Of a DNA stretch of 25,000 nucleotides, positions 1-9,411 are shown piece by piece. The notes beneath the pieces are model-generated. The model had not been told where the DNA came from, did not search any database, and saw only the letters and a list, made by a program, of their open reading frames with translations. The position numbers were made by a program, and so were the translations under genes. The DNA lies in NCBI GenBank assembly GCA_009760855.2, contig WPIO01000467.1, forward strand, positions 1-25,000. Reading direction: 5' to 3'. This DNA comes from Cristatella mucedo. Its lineage: Eukaryota; Bryozoa; Phylactolaemata; Cristatellidae. Within the stretch, counting starts at the first letter, position 1. Each line of letters begins with the position of its first letter.

Positions 1-1154
1 TGAGCTCACTTAAAATTTCATGTTGATCCGTAAAGCATTCGCCGAATCATTAATTTAGCATGGCACACATCTACGCAGAAAATTAAGCTGATTATAAGTC
101 ACAAGCGTGCACGTTAACGAGAAGAAAACATGGGCTTTGATGTACTAATGTGCAACATGTTGGCAAACAAGTCGCATATGATGGTCAGATTGGTAATTTT
201 TATTTTTAAATATTTTACTTTCGATCTAATTTTGAGTAAGATGGGATTAGCATTATCACTTTCTCGTTTGATGTTGAAATCGTAAAAACTTCCGATCCAA
301 TTACTACTTAATTGTATTTTAAAAGGAAGAAAAGAAAATCTCAATTTTAAATTAATTTTTGATGAGCACTTTTAGACATTTAACCGTAAATGCTTAACTT
401 AGTAGCTTGAAATCTTGGAGACACTATTATTTCCACGTTTCCAAGCCATGTGAGTACGTACCCAAGAAATAAAATTCTTTCTTAAAGATGCCGCAGCACA
501 CGGATTCCGAAAGAAGCTTTTTACCGGCTAGCTCATCTACCTCAAGCTTCTATGAACATATTCACTTGTTCTGTGGAAGGTGTACGGGGCTGGTTCGAAA
601 TATCTGCTTCTAATAGAGATCAGAAAAGTAGTATCCAATCAGAAGCCACAGATTATGCTATATTATTGAGGTTTTTCAGAATTTGTTTGCATTGCAAAAA
701 ATAATAAGTAGGATCAGTACAGAGTGCTTTGAGTGCGAACTAATTTTCGAGAACTTTCAAAAAGAGTACAACAGACAGAGAGTTGCATTGGTTTTTGATG
801 CTGCTCACCATTGCAGTGGTCAGTTACACATACCAGGCAATCAACCAGGAAAGATCAAACACGTCTGTTTTCTAAATAATAAACAAACTAATATCGATAA
901 ACTAACTAATTAAACTGATTAGCAAAAGGTGTACAACTATTGTTCAATTATAGGTCGGCAACTGGCTGAACATGTTTTTGACTTCCTGGCTAGCAGAGTG
1001 AGCGTGCTGCCGCTCACACTATTTTAAAGTAGCTCATGAAACAATGTAATACTTGCTATGGCAATCGCAGCTATTTTCTGCATAGAAATGGCCATCCCTT
1101 CGGCAGTTGCCCCAAAAAAGAACTCCGACTCATCTGCTGCTCAGCTACTCATTG
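1..1154. other. AT-rich intergenic stretch, nothing recognised
   Basis: No coding region, RNA gene or repeat could be supported here. The longest open frames are about 76 codons (114-344 minus, 683-913 plus). They have no recognisable motif and are the length expected by chance. The stretch ends where LINE-derived sequence starts at about 1155. Confidence 0.5.
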
Positions 1155-1735
1155 ATTAGTCAGTGCAGCGATATTTCACCACTTCTCGCCGACCTGCACT
1201 GGCTACCAGTCAAGCAATGGATCGACTTCAAGGCATGTTTTGTTGCTCACTTTTAGGGTTCCTCCATTCTTTGGCTCCAGCCTACCTCTAAGATCTACAT
1301 CAGCACCAGGCCAAGCATCGTATCAACCGCTTTTTTCGCAAAATAACTGTTTACTTATACCCCGTAAAAACCTCAAATTCTGTGAAGACCGTGCATTTAG
1401 TTCGTATGCTCCCAAAGCCTGGAACTCAGTCCCGACTTGCGTCACAACATCCCCTGGCTTGACTACATTAAAAAGAAATTTAAAACGCACCTATTTATGA
1501 CAGCATTTAGTGGGTCCCTATGATTCGTCCTTTATATACTCATGCATGCTGCCACTAACCACACTTGCATGTTGACCCTGTGCATGTCACTCCTAACCAT
1601 ATTATGCATGTGGCTTATCAAGCATGATACCACTCACCATTCGATCTGGTTTCCTTTGCACCAAATGTAAAGTACATAGAAAGAGATTGAGTTCTCTGAG
1701 AGCGCTTTATCAAGTGTATTATTATTATATTCACT
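1155..1735 (+). mobile_element. 5'-truncated L2/CR1-group LINE, 3' end
   Basis: This is the last part of a LINE ORF2 plus its 3' UTR. Near 1165-1215 the translation gives a version of SPLLADLHWLPVKQ, and near 1410-1490 a version of FSSYAPKAWNSVPTCVTT. Both match the L2/CR1 C-terminal tail seen in better copies in this window. Several indels break the frame, for instance near 1235, where an extra stretch separates FKA from the following LHSLAPAYL-like codons. The 3' UTR (1500-1700) has the GCATGCTGCCACTAACCAC-type motif. It ends at 1675-1735 with the conserved terminal hairpin sequence and a short (ATT)n tail. It is dead and 5'-truncated. Confidence 0.85.
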
Positions 1736-1904
1736 TTTAAGCTTCACGGAACGTCAATGTACTGTCTATTCCATTGCTCGCAGAGCAAGGGCATGGCGGA
1801 ATACAATCATAGATAATATTTACCGCAGTCGGTAAAAAGTTAATCATTTCCAGCAATTTAATTTTAAAATTGGTCTCCTCAGCTGGACTATAGGTCTCAT
1901 GCGC

Positions 1905-2040
1905 TGCACTGGTTTGGCGCAGTGGTTAAGATGCTCGCCCCAACCAAGGTCTGACCGAGGTCATGGGCTCGAGCCCATGGCGTATGTGAAGCACCTAATA
2001 GCGATTAAATTCTCTTCGGGCGCAAGAAAAATTTATTGTA
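1905..2040 (+). mobile_element. tRNA-derived SINE, copy 1
   Basis: The sequence has a pol III type 2 promoter layout: an A box TGGCGCAGTGG at 1915-1925 and a B box GGCTCGAGCCC at 1966-1976, about 40 bases apart as in tRNA genes. It aligns through its length with the copies at 8237-8377 and 19605-19745. Its 3' part (2003-2023) reads GATTAAATTCTCTTCGGGCGC and resembles the LINE 3' end (GATTGAGTTCTCTGAGRGCGC). An A/T-rich tail follows. No clear target-site duplication was seen. It is unlikely to be a functional tRNA gene, because a convincing acceptor stem is not visible. Confidence 0.8.
1915..1976 (+). promoter_or_regulatory. Internal RNA polymerase III A and B boxes of SINE copy 1
   Basis: The A box is TGGCGCAGTGG (1915-1925). 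The B box is GGCTCGAGCCC (1966-1976), close to the eukaryotic GGTTCGANNCC consensus. Whether it still drives transcription is unknown. Confidence 0.65.
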
Positions 2041-2552
2041 TTTTTCCCATTGAAACCCATACAACAGAGACGTCGGTAGGCAGACGCTGGGCCCACGAAA
2101 CTTACACAGCCGTTCTAAAATTCCAGCTTCCGCAAATAAACCATTAGCTGGATAAACCTGAACCGAGTAGCTGGCTTTAGACGACGGGCCGGGCCGTCAG
2201 CGGATAAGTCATATCCCCGCGAAATAATCTGCAGTACCAGCTGGCGCAAACAGTCGCGATACATCTTGCTCAGATGCTGCAGTGGCTCACGCAAATGACA
2301 GCAACATATTTGGTAGAGATGCTAGAACTTATCGCACGCAATTTAATCCAAGTGAAAAGAAAAGCCTTTGTGGCTACCAGCACAGATTGCAGCAGCAATA
2401 CAGAGTCGCCCACCGAAGGATGTTAACCCACGACCTCGGTCCCGACGTGGTGAAAAGATACCGCCTTACCTACCTAGTGCGCCATCATGGCTCACTGCGG
2501 CTCACCAGGACACAGGTGGTAGCTGGGTGGCTAGCTACGACATCTACTCTCC
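2041..2552. other. Unassigned GC-richer stretch
   Basis: No gene supported. From about 2160 the base composition becomes noticeably GC-richer, with a GGGCCGGGCCG run near 2185. Short open frames at 2282-2590 and 2368-2733 overlap each other and show no motif. The stretch directly precedes the repeat at 2553-2800 and may be its 5' part. Confidence 0.4.
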
Positions 2553-2800
2553 AACTGCTGACTACGGCACATCTTTTTCAGCGGTCCTGAACTGCTACTT
2601 CTATGCTACTCACTACCTCAACTGCTCTCCTGACTCTGCTATGCTTCCCACTTTCTCTTTGTTGCGTGAGACGAAGTCTGTTGGCTACCGAATGCGTACC
2701 GAAAGCCGCTTAGGCTGTGAGTGCGCTATATAAAAAAACTCTCCTGCGTAACACCCACATGGTCTTTATGACTTTGTGAAGTTACTGACGGAGATACATT
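2553..2800 (+). repeat. Dispersed repeat with ACATT tail, also inverted at 22233-22475
   Basis: About 240 bp align at roughly 90% identity by eye with the reverse complement of 22233-22475. Homology starts near GACTACGGCACATC and ends at GACGGAGATACATT. Here the end is followed by three more ACATT units (to about 2813), like the simple-repeat tail of a retroposon. No coding capacity is evident. I infer that the 3' end is on the right in this orientation. Confidence 0.7.
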
Positions 2801-3690
2801 ACATTACATTACATAGCTGCTGGAAGCCTCCTTCTCCGAGATGCTTGAAATGGAACTCGGATATACCCCCAGCGAGTTGCATCAGTCAGAAAACTCAATC
2901 GAATCGATGCTGGCTGGCTTCGCAGCCGGTAGCAAGGCTAAACACTCACCCTGCTCGCTGGCTGGCGTATCCTAGAGGATGACGATATACTGAGGTATCT
3001 GGCCGGAGTAGAATTACCACCCTTGTTCGCCCGGTAACAGCATCAGTACCTTGTTCGTGACCACCATCGGTAGCAGCTTCATATTGGTCGAAGTTAAGAG
3101 AGCTCATTCTTTGGAGATTTGAGGTTCGGCACGATTGACCTTGGCTGCTAGCTTCGCGACTATAAGAAAACTGAAGCGATGCAACAACAAGGCAATATGA
3201 GTTTCGACAGCAGCAAGCGTCGGAACTGGAAATTGCCTGCCATTTAGATCGAGAACGACTTAACTCTTAAGAAAACTGGTTCGAATGAATCTGGGTCGGG
3301 CTTCTCCGGGCTGGCAAGAGCAATCAAGGTTCGCGAAGGGGTCGGCGCGAAGCTCACCGCCGGCCGTACAGCTGGCACCCTAGACCCTGCCCATTTTGCC
3401 GTTGCGACCTTTCCCGGGCAAGGCCGTAGTGCTGTCGACGTGAGAGTTAGCTTCCGCTTGATCGAATCGCTTACTGCTATTGCCGGTTAACGGTTTGCAT
3501 TCAGTATCGGTGCATCAATCGGCTGGCGACTACAATGCATTGCTTTTAGAAGCTGCTCTAGCACTGCTGGAACGACGTATCCTCTTGATAGTGACGGATA
3601 TATTCAGAGCCTCGGCTGTGTGTTGCTAGGTCGTTGAGTTTGTATAAGAAATGTCTTGGCGGAAGAATTTAAGTCAATTTTTTATTACGT
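2801..3690. other. GC-richer unassigned block
   Basis: No gene is recognised. One frame at about 2813-2971 reads like protein (ELGYTPSELHQ near the middle) but is bounded by stops after about 52 codons. Around 3290-3480 the sequence is GC-rich. It could be an eroded gene or transposon, or the body of the element whose tail is at 2800. The sequence alone does not decide. Confidence 0.35.
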
Positions 3691-3699
3691 CATTTATGT

Positions 3700-3840
3700 T
3701 TATTGTAATTAATGAGTGCCAATAATACAATATAACATTAATAACAAATTCTTTATAGTGCCCCAGAGAACTCAATCTTTTTTGGGGCGCTTTACATTCG
3801 CAGCAAGGGGAGCATGATCGAATAATAGAATGCTCCATGA
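3700..3840 (-). mobile_element. LINE 3'-terminal fragment (minus strand)
   Basis: On the minus strand this reads as the end of the L2/CR1-type LINE. A TGCGAATGTAAAGCGCCCC arm, GATTGAGTTCTCT and a GGGGC arm form the terminal hairpin (about 3755-3805). A degenerate ATT-rich tail follows toward 3700. Only about 140 bp survive and no ORF is left. The GGGGC variant of the arm is also the one nearest to the SINE tail. Confidence 0.65.
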
Positions 3841-3935
3841 CAACAAGCGCTAGTTGACGATTACCTCATTAGCGTGATGCAAACATCCAACTTATCTAAA
3901 CATGGCCCGGTACATTAACGTATGGTCGCTAAGAT

Positions 3936-4640
3936 TTGGTCTGCTTGGCAGGGATAATAAATAAAAATTTGGTCCATGCATGTATGACATCAAGTCTTGA
4001 CTTCTATAACTCACTACTTGCTGGTCTACTGGCCTGCAAAAATAGGTACATACAGTTGGTGCAAAGCTCTGCAGCTAGGTTTGTCTGTCTTTGCATAGCG
4101 CTTGCTACATCTGACCGCTTCTCGCCTAGCTGCACTGACTCCATATCAAGCAGCTATTTAATTTCAAGGTTCTACCACTAAATTTTAGTTGCCTTTATTC
4201 TCTGGCTCCAGCCGACACACCAAAACTATTCTCTCTCTAGGCTAGGCATCGCACCGAACGTCGTTCATACTAAAATCGTTTAGTGGACGAACAAACGAAC
4301 GAGCCTCGGACGGACGTCAAATTTTTAGTGACCGTTCCCTTAGCTCGTACTTTTTCAATGCCTGGAAATCACTTACGACTGACGTGACAAAATTCCCCGA
4401 ATTAAAATTTAAAAATTAGCTAAAAACACATGTTGTGATCGCATATGGCGGGTTTTTGTGATTTGTCCCTCTGTGTGCTTGTGCATGCTAACACAATGCA
4501 TACTGCCACTAACCATATTTACATCTGAAACTGTGCATGTTACCTCTAATAGTATTGCGCTTATTGACATGTAAATTTTACCACTAATAATTCTATCATG
4601 CTTCTTAATAGCATATATTTAAGTGCATCAAAGGTGGTCA
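3936..4640 (+). mobile_element. Highly decayed LINE C-terminal and 3' UTR fragment
   Basis: Translation near 3985-4100 gives TSSLDFYNSLLAGL and then QLVQSSAARFVC, which are the VTSRLDFCNSLLAGLP and QLVQNSAARLVC motifs of the LINE C-terminal tail. A decayed FSPSCTDS segment stands where LLADLHWLP belongs. The 3' UTR motif with GCATACTGCCACTAACCAT occurs near 4495-4530. The terminal hairpin and tail are barely recognisable. This is one of the oldest copies in the window, with several stops and indels. Confidence 0.7.
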
Positions 4641-5132
4641 AGTTCGCAGATGTCAATATACAAACATAGCTATTTCTGTTACTATTTTCCTGGACTATCA
4701 TAGTAAAGTTTAACGTTACACTGTGTAGGTAGCAGTTTATTTTGTCATGTACATTTATTCCTGCTACTGAAGACCTCTGACGTGTCTAGTATGCCCATGG
4801 AGCACACTGAGAAATAGGCAGCCAAAAGCCACGCTTGTCAATTCAGAATAGGCTCAAGTAGAGGCTGGATTCAGCCCTTTAGTTCGCATTGACTGGAAAA
4901 TAAAAGCCTATGACTTTATACCCGGTAGAAACATCTATGGATGGGTCAACTGCGAGAGTTCCTAAAATTCGCACAATTACTCGACCTTGTGCATTTTCTG
5001 CTGCTGAAATGGCGTCCCATCTTTGTTTGTAACCGTCAAGTGCTGTAAAATAGCAATGGACAAAGCAGGATCATGGGAATGGTGGGTCCTCAAATTCTGG
5101 TTCTGCAACTAGCAGTGAACTGAGAATGGAGT
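4641..5132. other. Intergenic stretch, nothing recognised
   Basis: No open frame with a recognisable motif and no match to the repeats elsewhere in the window were seen. Confidence 0.45.
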
Positions 5133-5252
5133 AGAAAGAATCTTTGAAAAGCTGATGCTTTGCATTACGTGCTAGTTACAGCTCGGGCATGATGAAAGAA
5201 TCTTTGAAAAGCTGATGCTTTGCATTACGTGCTAGTTACAGCTCGGTCATGA
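5133..5252 (+). repeat. 60-bp direct tandem duplication
   Basis: Positions 5133-5192 and 5193-5252 are two head-to-tail copies of a 60-base unit that differ at one base (GGGCAT versus GGTCAT). The following GATGAAAG starts a third, short partial match. Confidence 0.95.
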
Positions 5253-5320
5253 TGAAAGCAAGTTCTATGTGTACATCCCCGTAGGCACATACAAGTTTAT
5301 GACGGGAAAAGGAGGCATAC

Positions 5321-5376
5321 AGAGACAGAGACGGAGATGGAGACGGAGACGGAGACGGAGACGGAGACGGAGAGAA
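5321..5376 (+). repeat. (GGAGAC)n hexanucleotide microsatellite
   Basis: About eight GGAGAC or near-GGAGAC units. The open frames crossing it in both directions encode only Arg-rich or Ser-Pro repeats and are not genes. Confidence 0.95.
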
Positions 5377-5519
5377 AGTGACCATGTTCATATCAGTGCA
5401 TGCATGTATGCTACTGTTTGTGGGTTTCCATTTGAGAATGCACAAGTATAACACTTGCTTATCATGGAAAAAGTATTTAGTTTAGTTAGGACATACGAGT
5501 AAAGTATCTAACCGTTAGA

Positions 5520-5815
5520 TATCAAGACTAAAGTTTGAAGTATGCCTGTAAACCTGCAGGTACACGATCTAACTTTAGTGTTCTGTGGTCAAGGTAATGA
5601 AAGCAAGCAAGATCTCCAAATTTCCAGCAGCAAGATTTCCATATAGCATGGCTAACATTGGAGTTGGGGGAATACCATCGTCTAACAATATTACACTTGT
5701 TGACATTGTGCATGCTACCACTAACCGTTTGATCATGCTTCTTTACAGCATCTGCGCATTTAGATGAGAGAAATTAAGCGATCTGAGGGTGCTCTCCAAA
5801 TGTATTGTTATTACG
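5520..5815 (+). mobile_element. LINE 3' UTR fragment of a divergent subfamily
   Basis: The last 130 bp carry CATGCTACCACTAACCG, a TTTACAGCA segment, GAAATTAAGCGATCTGAGGGTGCT and a TATTGTTATTACGA tail, in the order of the LINE 3' end. The first part has no recognised counterpart outside copy 2 (16700-17000). No ORF remains. Confidence 0.6.
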
Positions 5816-6655
5816 ATTACGAATTGAGGGGATTCCAAATTTTAATGAGAAAAGCGAAACTAGCATTGGACCATATAAGTGGGAGGTGGTTGTAGTGGCA
5901 GATTTTATTACTTTGAAGCCAATACTTAGTTAGTGCTAGTGCCTTAGACCGTCAATAGCTATTGGGTTGAGCAACAACCTTAAAAAATCCTTAAATTGAA
6001 TGCATACATGACAGATCATCGATAAGCAACTGATTCCTTTTAGTTGGTTGACTTATCTCTAGCTTTTGTCCTATAATGCAACTGTTTTCTTATTCACCAT
6101 CCCAATGTACCTGTATTCGAATTCAAGACCCTACCTACTTAGTCTGGGTCACCAAACCTTTGGGCTCGAATCTTCCCTCCTACTTATCGGCTATCATATC
6201 CTTTTTAAATGTACAGCCCTGGTCAGATTCCAGCAGCTACAAGTAATACCAAACATCGCTGCCTTTCATACGTAAGGAATTCTGGCTAACCGGAGGCAGT
6301 TTCTGCAGTCATCAAGATCGATTGTAAGAGCTCCAGCACTTTATGTTAATAACCTGGCAGAAATCTTGCTTCTATGCCTACATACCATACCGTCCTGCAA
6401 GCAACCATCTCGAAGTAAATAGGCAAGCACATACGTGCGTGTATAACTGTCCATAGTTCTCATAAGATGAAAGAATATAATTTGGTGGGTACAACGCTGA
6501 AGAACCATCACATGTCGCCGGAGCAGCTAGATCTAGATTAGACTCTTATTCTGTGACTTATTGTGTTTTATTAGTATGACGATATAGGATAATGAAGCTG
6601 TTGCTGTAACCAACTACGGTTTAATCAAGAGAATTATTAACAAAACTGCTTTGCC
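5816..6655. other. Spacer of the duplicated unit, nothing recognised
   Basis: This aligns with about 17010-17850 in copy 2. No motif-bearing frame was seen. Near 6491 the identity to copy 2 rises sharply to about 98.5%. Confidence 0.5.
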
Positions 6656-6659
6656 TGCT

Positions 6660-7268
6660 GCTTCAGTCAGTCTGTAAGTCACTGCTTGCTGGTCTCCATG
6701 CACGTGCAATCAGGCACTTAAAGTTGGTGAAAATCTCTGCAGCTTGGCTCGTCTGCTGTGAGCGTTGCAGTTGCCACATCACGCCACTTCTTACCGATCT
6801 GCAATGACGTCCAATCAGTCTGCGTCACTTGCATTTAGGTCACCTTTATTCTCTGGCTCCAGCCTACCCATCAGAACTACTGCCCCATCAGGCAAAGAAA
6901 GGTAAAACCCGTGCTGTTCTCACTCGAATCTTTAAGCTATACCTCGTACAAATCTCAAGACTATTGGAGTTAGTGCCGTTATTTCGTATGCTTCCAAAGC
7001 CTGGAGCTCACTACCGAAGCAAGTTACAACTTCCCATGACACGACTACATTTAAAAGAAGCTTACAACGCATCTGTTTATGACAGCATCGGGTGGGTTTT
7101 TGTGAATCGTTCTTCATGTGCATGTACCTGCCCATATTATGCTTGCTGCTGCTTGCAAATGTTACCACCAGCCATTTGGTAATGATTTTTGTACAGCATA
7201 TGTAAACTGCATAGAAAGAGATTAAGTTTTCTGAGCACTATACCGAATTTTTTATTATTATTATTGTT
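6660..7268 (+). mobile_element. Old LINE C-terminal fragment with (TTA)n tail
   Basis: Translation in shifting frames gives SLLAGL-like, ISAAWLVC, CHITPLLTDLQ and SLAPAYPSELLPHQAK segments, then the position of PKPGA/PKAWNS. These are the L2/CR1 tail motifs with indels and stops. A 117-codon open frame (6829-7182) crosses several of these frames and is not a natural protein. The 3' end has CATAGAAAGAGATTAAG and a (TTA)n run. The same fragment is at 17855-18455 (about 98.5% identical up to about 7110). Its last 230 bp recur at 13567-13795. Confidence 0.8.
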
Positions 7269-7745
7269 TTTCAGCTGCTACACATTGTGATGGTGGATCC
7301 CACCCAGCCACTTGTACAGGTGCAGGTGGAATTAGAAGCTCATGAGACAAAAGAGCTCTTCTGCGGTCTGCATTGAGACTCCGGATAGGTAGTTCCCGTA
7401 AGACACCGTGTGGGTCGGCAGCGACGGCCCTCTAAGCATGGATTTTTCTATGACAAGGGGGAGCCTAATTACGAAAAGACTTGCGCAGAGTCGTTAATGA
7501 AACCTTAATCTTTTTTAGACACTTTACACATACATTCGGACCAAATGAACTCAGTAGTTGTCACCATAAACCAGTCAATTTTAGCATGTGAAATCAGCAG
7601 CACTATAAGCAAATTGGGTAAATTCGGAGCTCCTATAGTAAACAGCACATGCATGATTATAATCGTCAGCTGAAATTGTTCCTCATGTCAACAGCAGTAT
7701 CTCACTGGGCCAACAGCAGCATCAGCAAGGCCACGACTGGAACTT
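7268..7745 (+). repeat. Spacer repeat E, copy 1 of 3
   Basis: This sequence of about 475 bp begins CAGCTGCTACACATTGTGATG and ends near AAGGCCACGACTGG. It recurs at 13795-14295 and 18455-18945, each time between a plus-strand LINE tail and a minus-strand LINE tail. It has no long frame or recognised motif. Confidence 0.75.
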
Positions 7746-7835
7746 ATAATAATGGTAATACATGTTTATAGCACCCTCAGAAATGTCAATCTATTTTTAG
7801 GCACTTAACATGTGCTGTAAATCAAGCATGATTTA

Positions 7836-7949
7836 ATGTTTAGAGGTAGCATGCACAATGTCAGTAATCAAACATGGTTAATGGTGGCTTGCAAAGAGTC
7901 AGCACTCAAATGTGGTTAATGACAGCATGCACAATGTCAGCACCCATAA
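7836..7949 (-). repeat. Three 38-bp tandem units in the LINE 3' UTR
   Basis: Units at 7836-7873, 7874-7911 and 7912-7949 share the pattern ATGGTTA, then GCATGCACA, GTCAG and CAAA. The younger LINE copies have two such units (for example 8810-8847 and 8848-8885). Confidence 0.85.
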
Positions 7950-8236
7950 GTATGCAAGGGACGAATCGCAATCACCCACTCAATCCTGCGATACATAGGT
8001 ACGTTTGTAGCTTCGTTTTACATATCGTCCAGTCAGGGATGTTGCGTGACATCAGTCGACAGTGTCTTCACGGCTTTGGGAGCATACTAACTAAAGACAC
8101 GGTCTTCAAAGGATTTCAGGATAGTATGAGGTGCTGCTAACCGATTTGATTAAAAAAGGCACGTGGTACGATGCCTGGCCTACTGGGAGTAGTTGTGATA
8201 GATACTCTGTCGCCAGAGAACAAAAGAACTTTAAAG

Positions 8237-8377
8237 CCTGGCCTTGTTTGGCTCAGCTGTTAAGGTGCTAGCCCTGACCAAGGTTGGGCTGAAGTCGTGG
8301 GCTCGAGTACCGTGGTATGTGTGTAAGTGCCTGGATATAGATTAAGTTTTCTTGGGGCGCTATGCATATTAATTATA
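8237..8377 (+). mobile_element. tRNA-derived SINE, copy 2, inside an older LINE
   Basis: The A box is TGGCTCAGCTG (8249-8259) and the B box GGCTCGAGTAC (8300-8310). The tail GATTAAGTTTTCTTGGGGCGC (8340-8360) resembles the LINE 3' end, and an A/T tail follows. TTAAAG (8231-8236) and ATAAAG (8377-8382) are a plausible target-site duplication, since surrounding LINE sequence continues across it. The same insertion is in copy 2 (19605-19745), so it predates the large duplication. Confidence 0.85.
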
Positions 8378-8663
8378 TAAAGTGAGTGATAGGCCCCTGA
8401 AGTCGATTCGCTACTGGATTGGGAGATAGTGCATGTCTAAAAGAAGTGGTGTGATGCGACAGCTGCACCGGTCACAACAGACAAGCCTAGATGCGGAGCT
8501 TTGAACCAATTGCAAATGCCTGATTGTGCAGGCCGTTAGATCAGCAAGCAGTGAGCTGAGTTACAGAAGTTGAGACGCGATGTCACGAATGCACGGACTT
8601 ATTTAGATGTGGTATCCCTGACTAAGCCAGCCCGAATTTAAGCAAGGTTATACAGCTGAAAAA

Positions 8664-8926
8664 AATAATAATAATAACAATAATAATGCACTCGATAAAG
8701 AGCCCTTAGAGAACTTAATCTCATTCTACACGCTTTACATTTGCTGCGAAGTGAAATGCAATTGGATGGTAAGTAAAATCATGCTTGGAATACAAAAAAA
8801 ATGAATAACATGGTTAGGGGTGACATGCACAGGGTCAGCATGCAAATGTGGTTAGTGGCAGCATGCACAGTGTCAGCACGCATAAGCACGTGAAAGACGA
8901 ATCACAGGGACCCATTAAATGCTGCC
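8664..8926 (-). other. LINE 3' UTR with terminal hairpin and TAA tail
   Basis: From the tail inward on the plus strand: (AAT)n at 8664-8688, then the hairpin region around 8690-8745 (AAAGAGCCC arm, GAGAACTTAATCTC, CGCTTTA arm). Two 38-bp units follow at 8810-8847 and 8848-8885. This is the non-coding end that L2/CR1 reverse transcriptases are thought to recognise for target-primed reverse transcription. Confidence 0.75.
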
Positions 8927-9304
8927 CTAAATAGGTGTTTTTAAATTCTTTTTAAATGTGGTCAGGTCAGGGGATGTTCTGACGCAGGTCGGGAGGGAGT
9001 TCCAGGCTTTGGGAGCATACGAACTAAATGCACGGTCTCCAAAGGATTTGAGGTTTGTACGAGGTATTTCTAGACTGTTGGATTCCGAGAAGCAGGTGGT
9101 ACGATGCTTGGCCTGATGGGGGAGTATATCTGTGAGATAGGCTCGAGTCGTAGAATGAAGTGACCTAAAAGTGAGTGACAAAACCTTGAAGTCAATCCAT
9201 TGCTTGACTGGTAGCCAGTGCAGGTCGGCGAGAAGTGGAGTAATGTGGCAACTGTGACGCCCACGACAGACAAGCCTAGCTGCAGAGTTTTGCACCAGCT
9301 GCAA
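8927..9304 (-). pseudogene. LINE ORF2 C-terminal tail fragment
   Basis: The 125-residue frame reads QLVQNSAARLVC near its start, then HITPLLADLHWLPVKQ, DILPHQAKHRTTCF, NLKSFGDRAFSSYAPKAWNS and a final FKKNLKT. These are the conserved blocks after the RT in L2/CR1-group ORF2 proteins; their biochemical role is poorly known. Compared with the copy at 12769-13185, which ends LKTHLFSTAFSGSP, two bases are missing at the end and the protein stops early at LKTPI. It is separated from the RT frame by the lesion at 9366-9411. Confidence 0.85.
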
Positions 9305-9365
9305 TCGCCTGATCGCACATGCTGGTAGGCCAGTAAGCAGTAAGTTGCAGAAGTCGAGACGTCAT

Positions 9366-9411
9366 GGATGTCACGAATGCATTGAATGGAGTCGGGATGT
9401 CACGAATGCAT
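9366..9411. repeat. 29-bp-period microduplication disrupting the LINE ORF
   Basis: A 17-base GGATGTCACGAATGCAT occurs at 9366-9382 and again at 9395-9411. Other LINE copies have it once. The extra 29 bases shift the frame between the RT and the C-terminal tail, right after VTSRL. Confidence 0.85.

Larger units (their letters stand above)
7745..8663 (-). mobile_element. Older minus-strand LINE fragment, split part 1
   Basis: On the minus strand this runs from the RT end (LLAGL-like, near 8560) through the C-terminal tail to the 3' UTR and a poor TTATT tail at 7745. Its 3' UTR has three 38-bp tandem units at 7836-7949. It contains the SINE at 8237-8377. The 5' continuation of the same fragment is at 11249-11445, separated by the younger LINE 8664-11248. 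Stops and indels are frequent. The orthologous piece in copy 2 (18950-20225) lacks that interruption. Confidence 0.85.

Noticed and set aside
683-913. 76-codon plus-strand frame as a small gene
   Set aside because: No motif, signal or conservation evidence; its length is within chance expectation in this composition.
1912-1985. A true tRNA gene at the SINE
   Set aside because: A and B boxes are present but no acceptor stem or anticodon arm folds convincingly, and the block continues into a LINE-like tail shared by three copies.
5236-5454. Open frames with Ser-Pro or Arg runs over the GGAGAC repeat
   Set aside because: They are translations of a hexanucleotide microsatellite with no other motif.
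6829-7182. 117-codon frame conserved at 18022-18375, possibly a gene
   Set aside because: It runs through several reading frames of a decayed LINE C-terminus. Conservation reflects the recent high identity of the whole stretch, including its non-coding part.
7836-7949. Regular 38-bp repeats considered as a CRISPR-like array
   Set aside because: There are no spacers, only two or three imperfect units, and they are part of every LINE 3' UTR in an animal genome.
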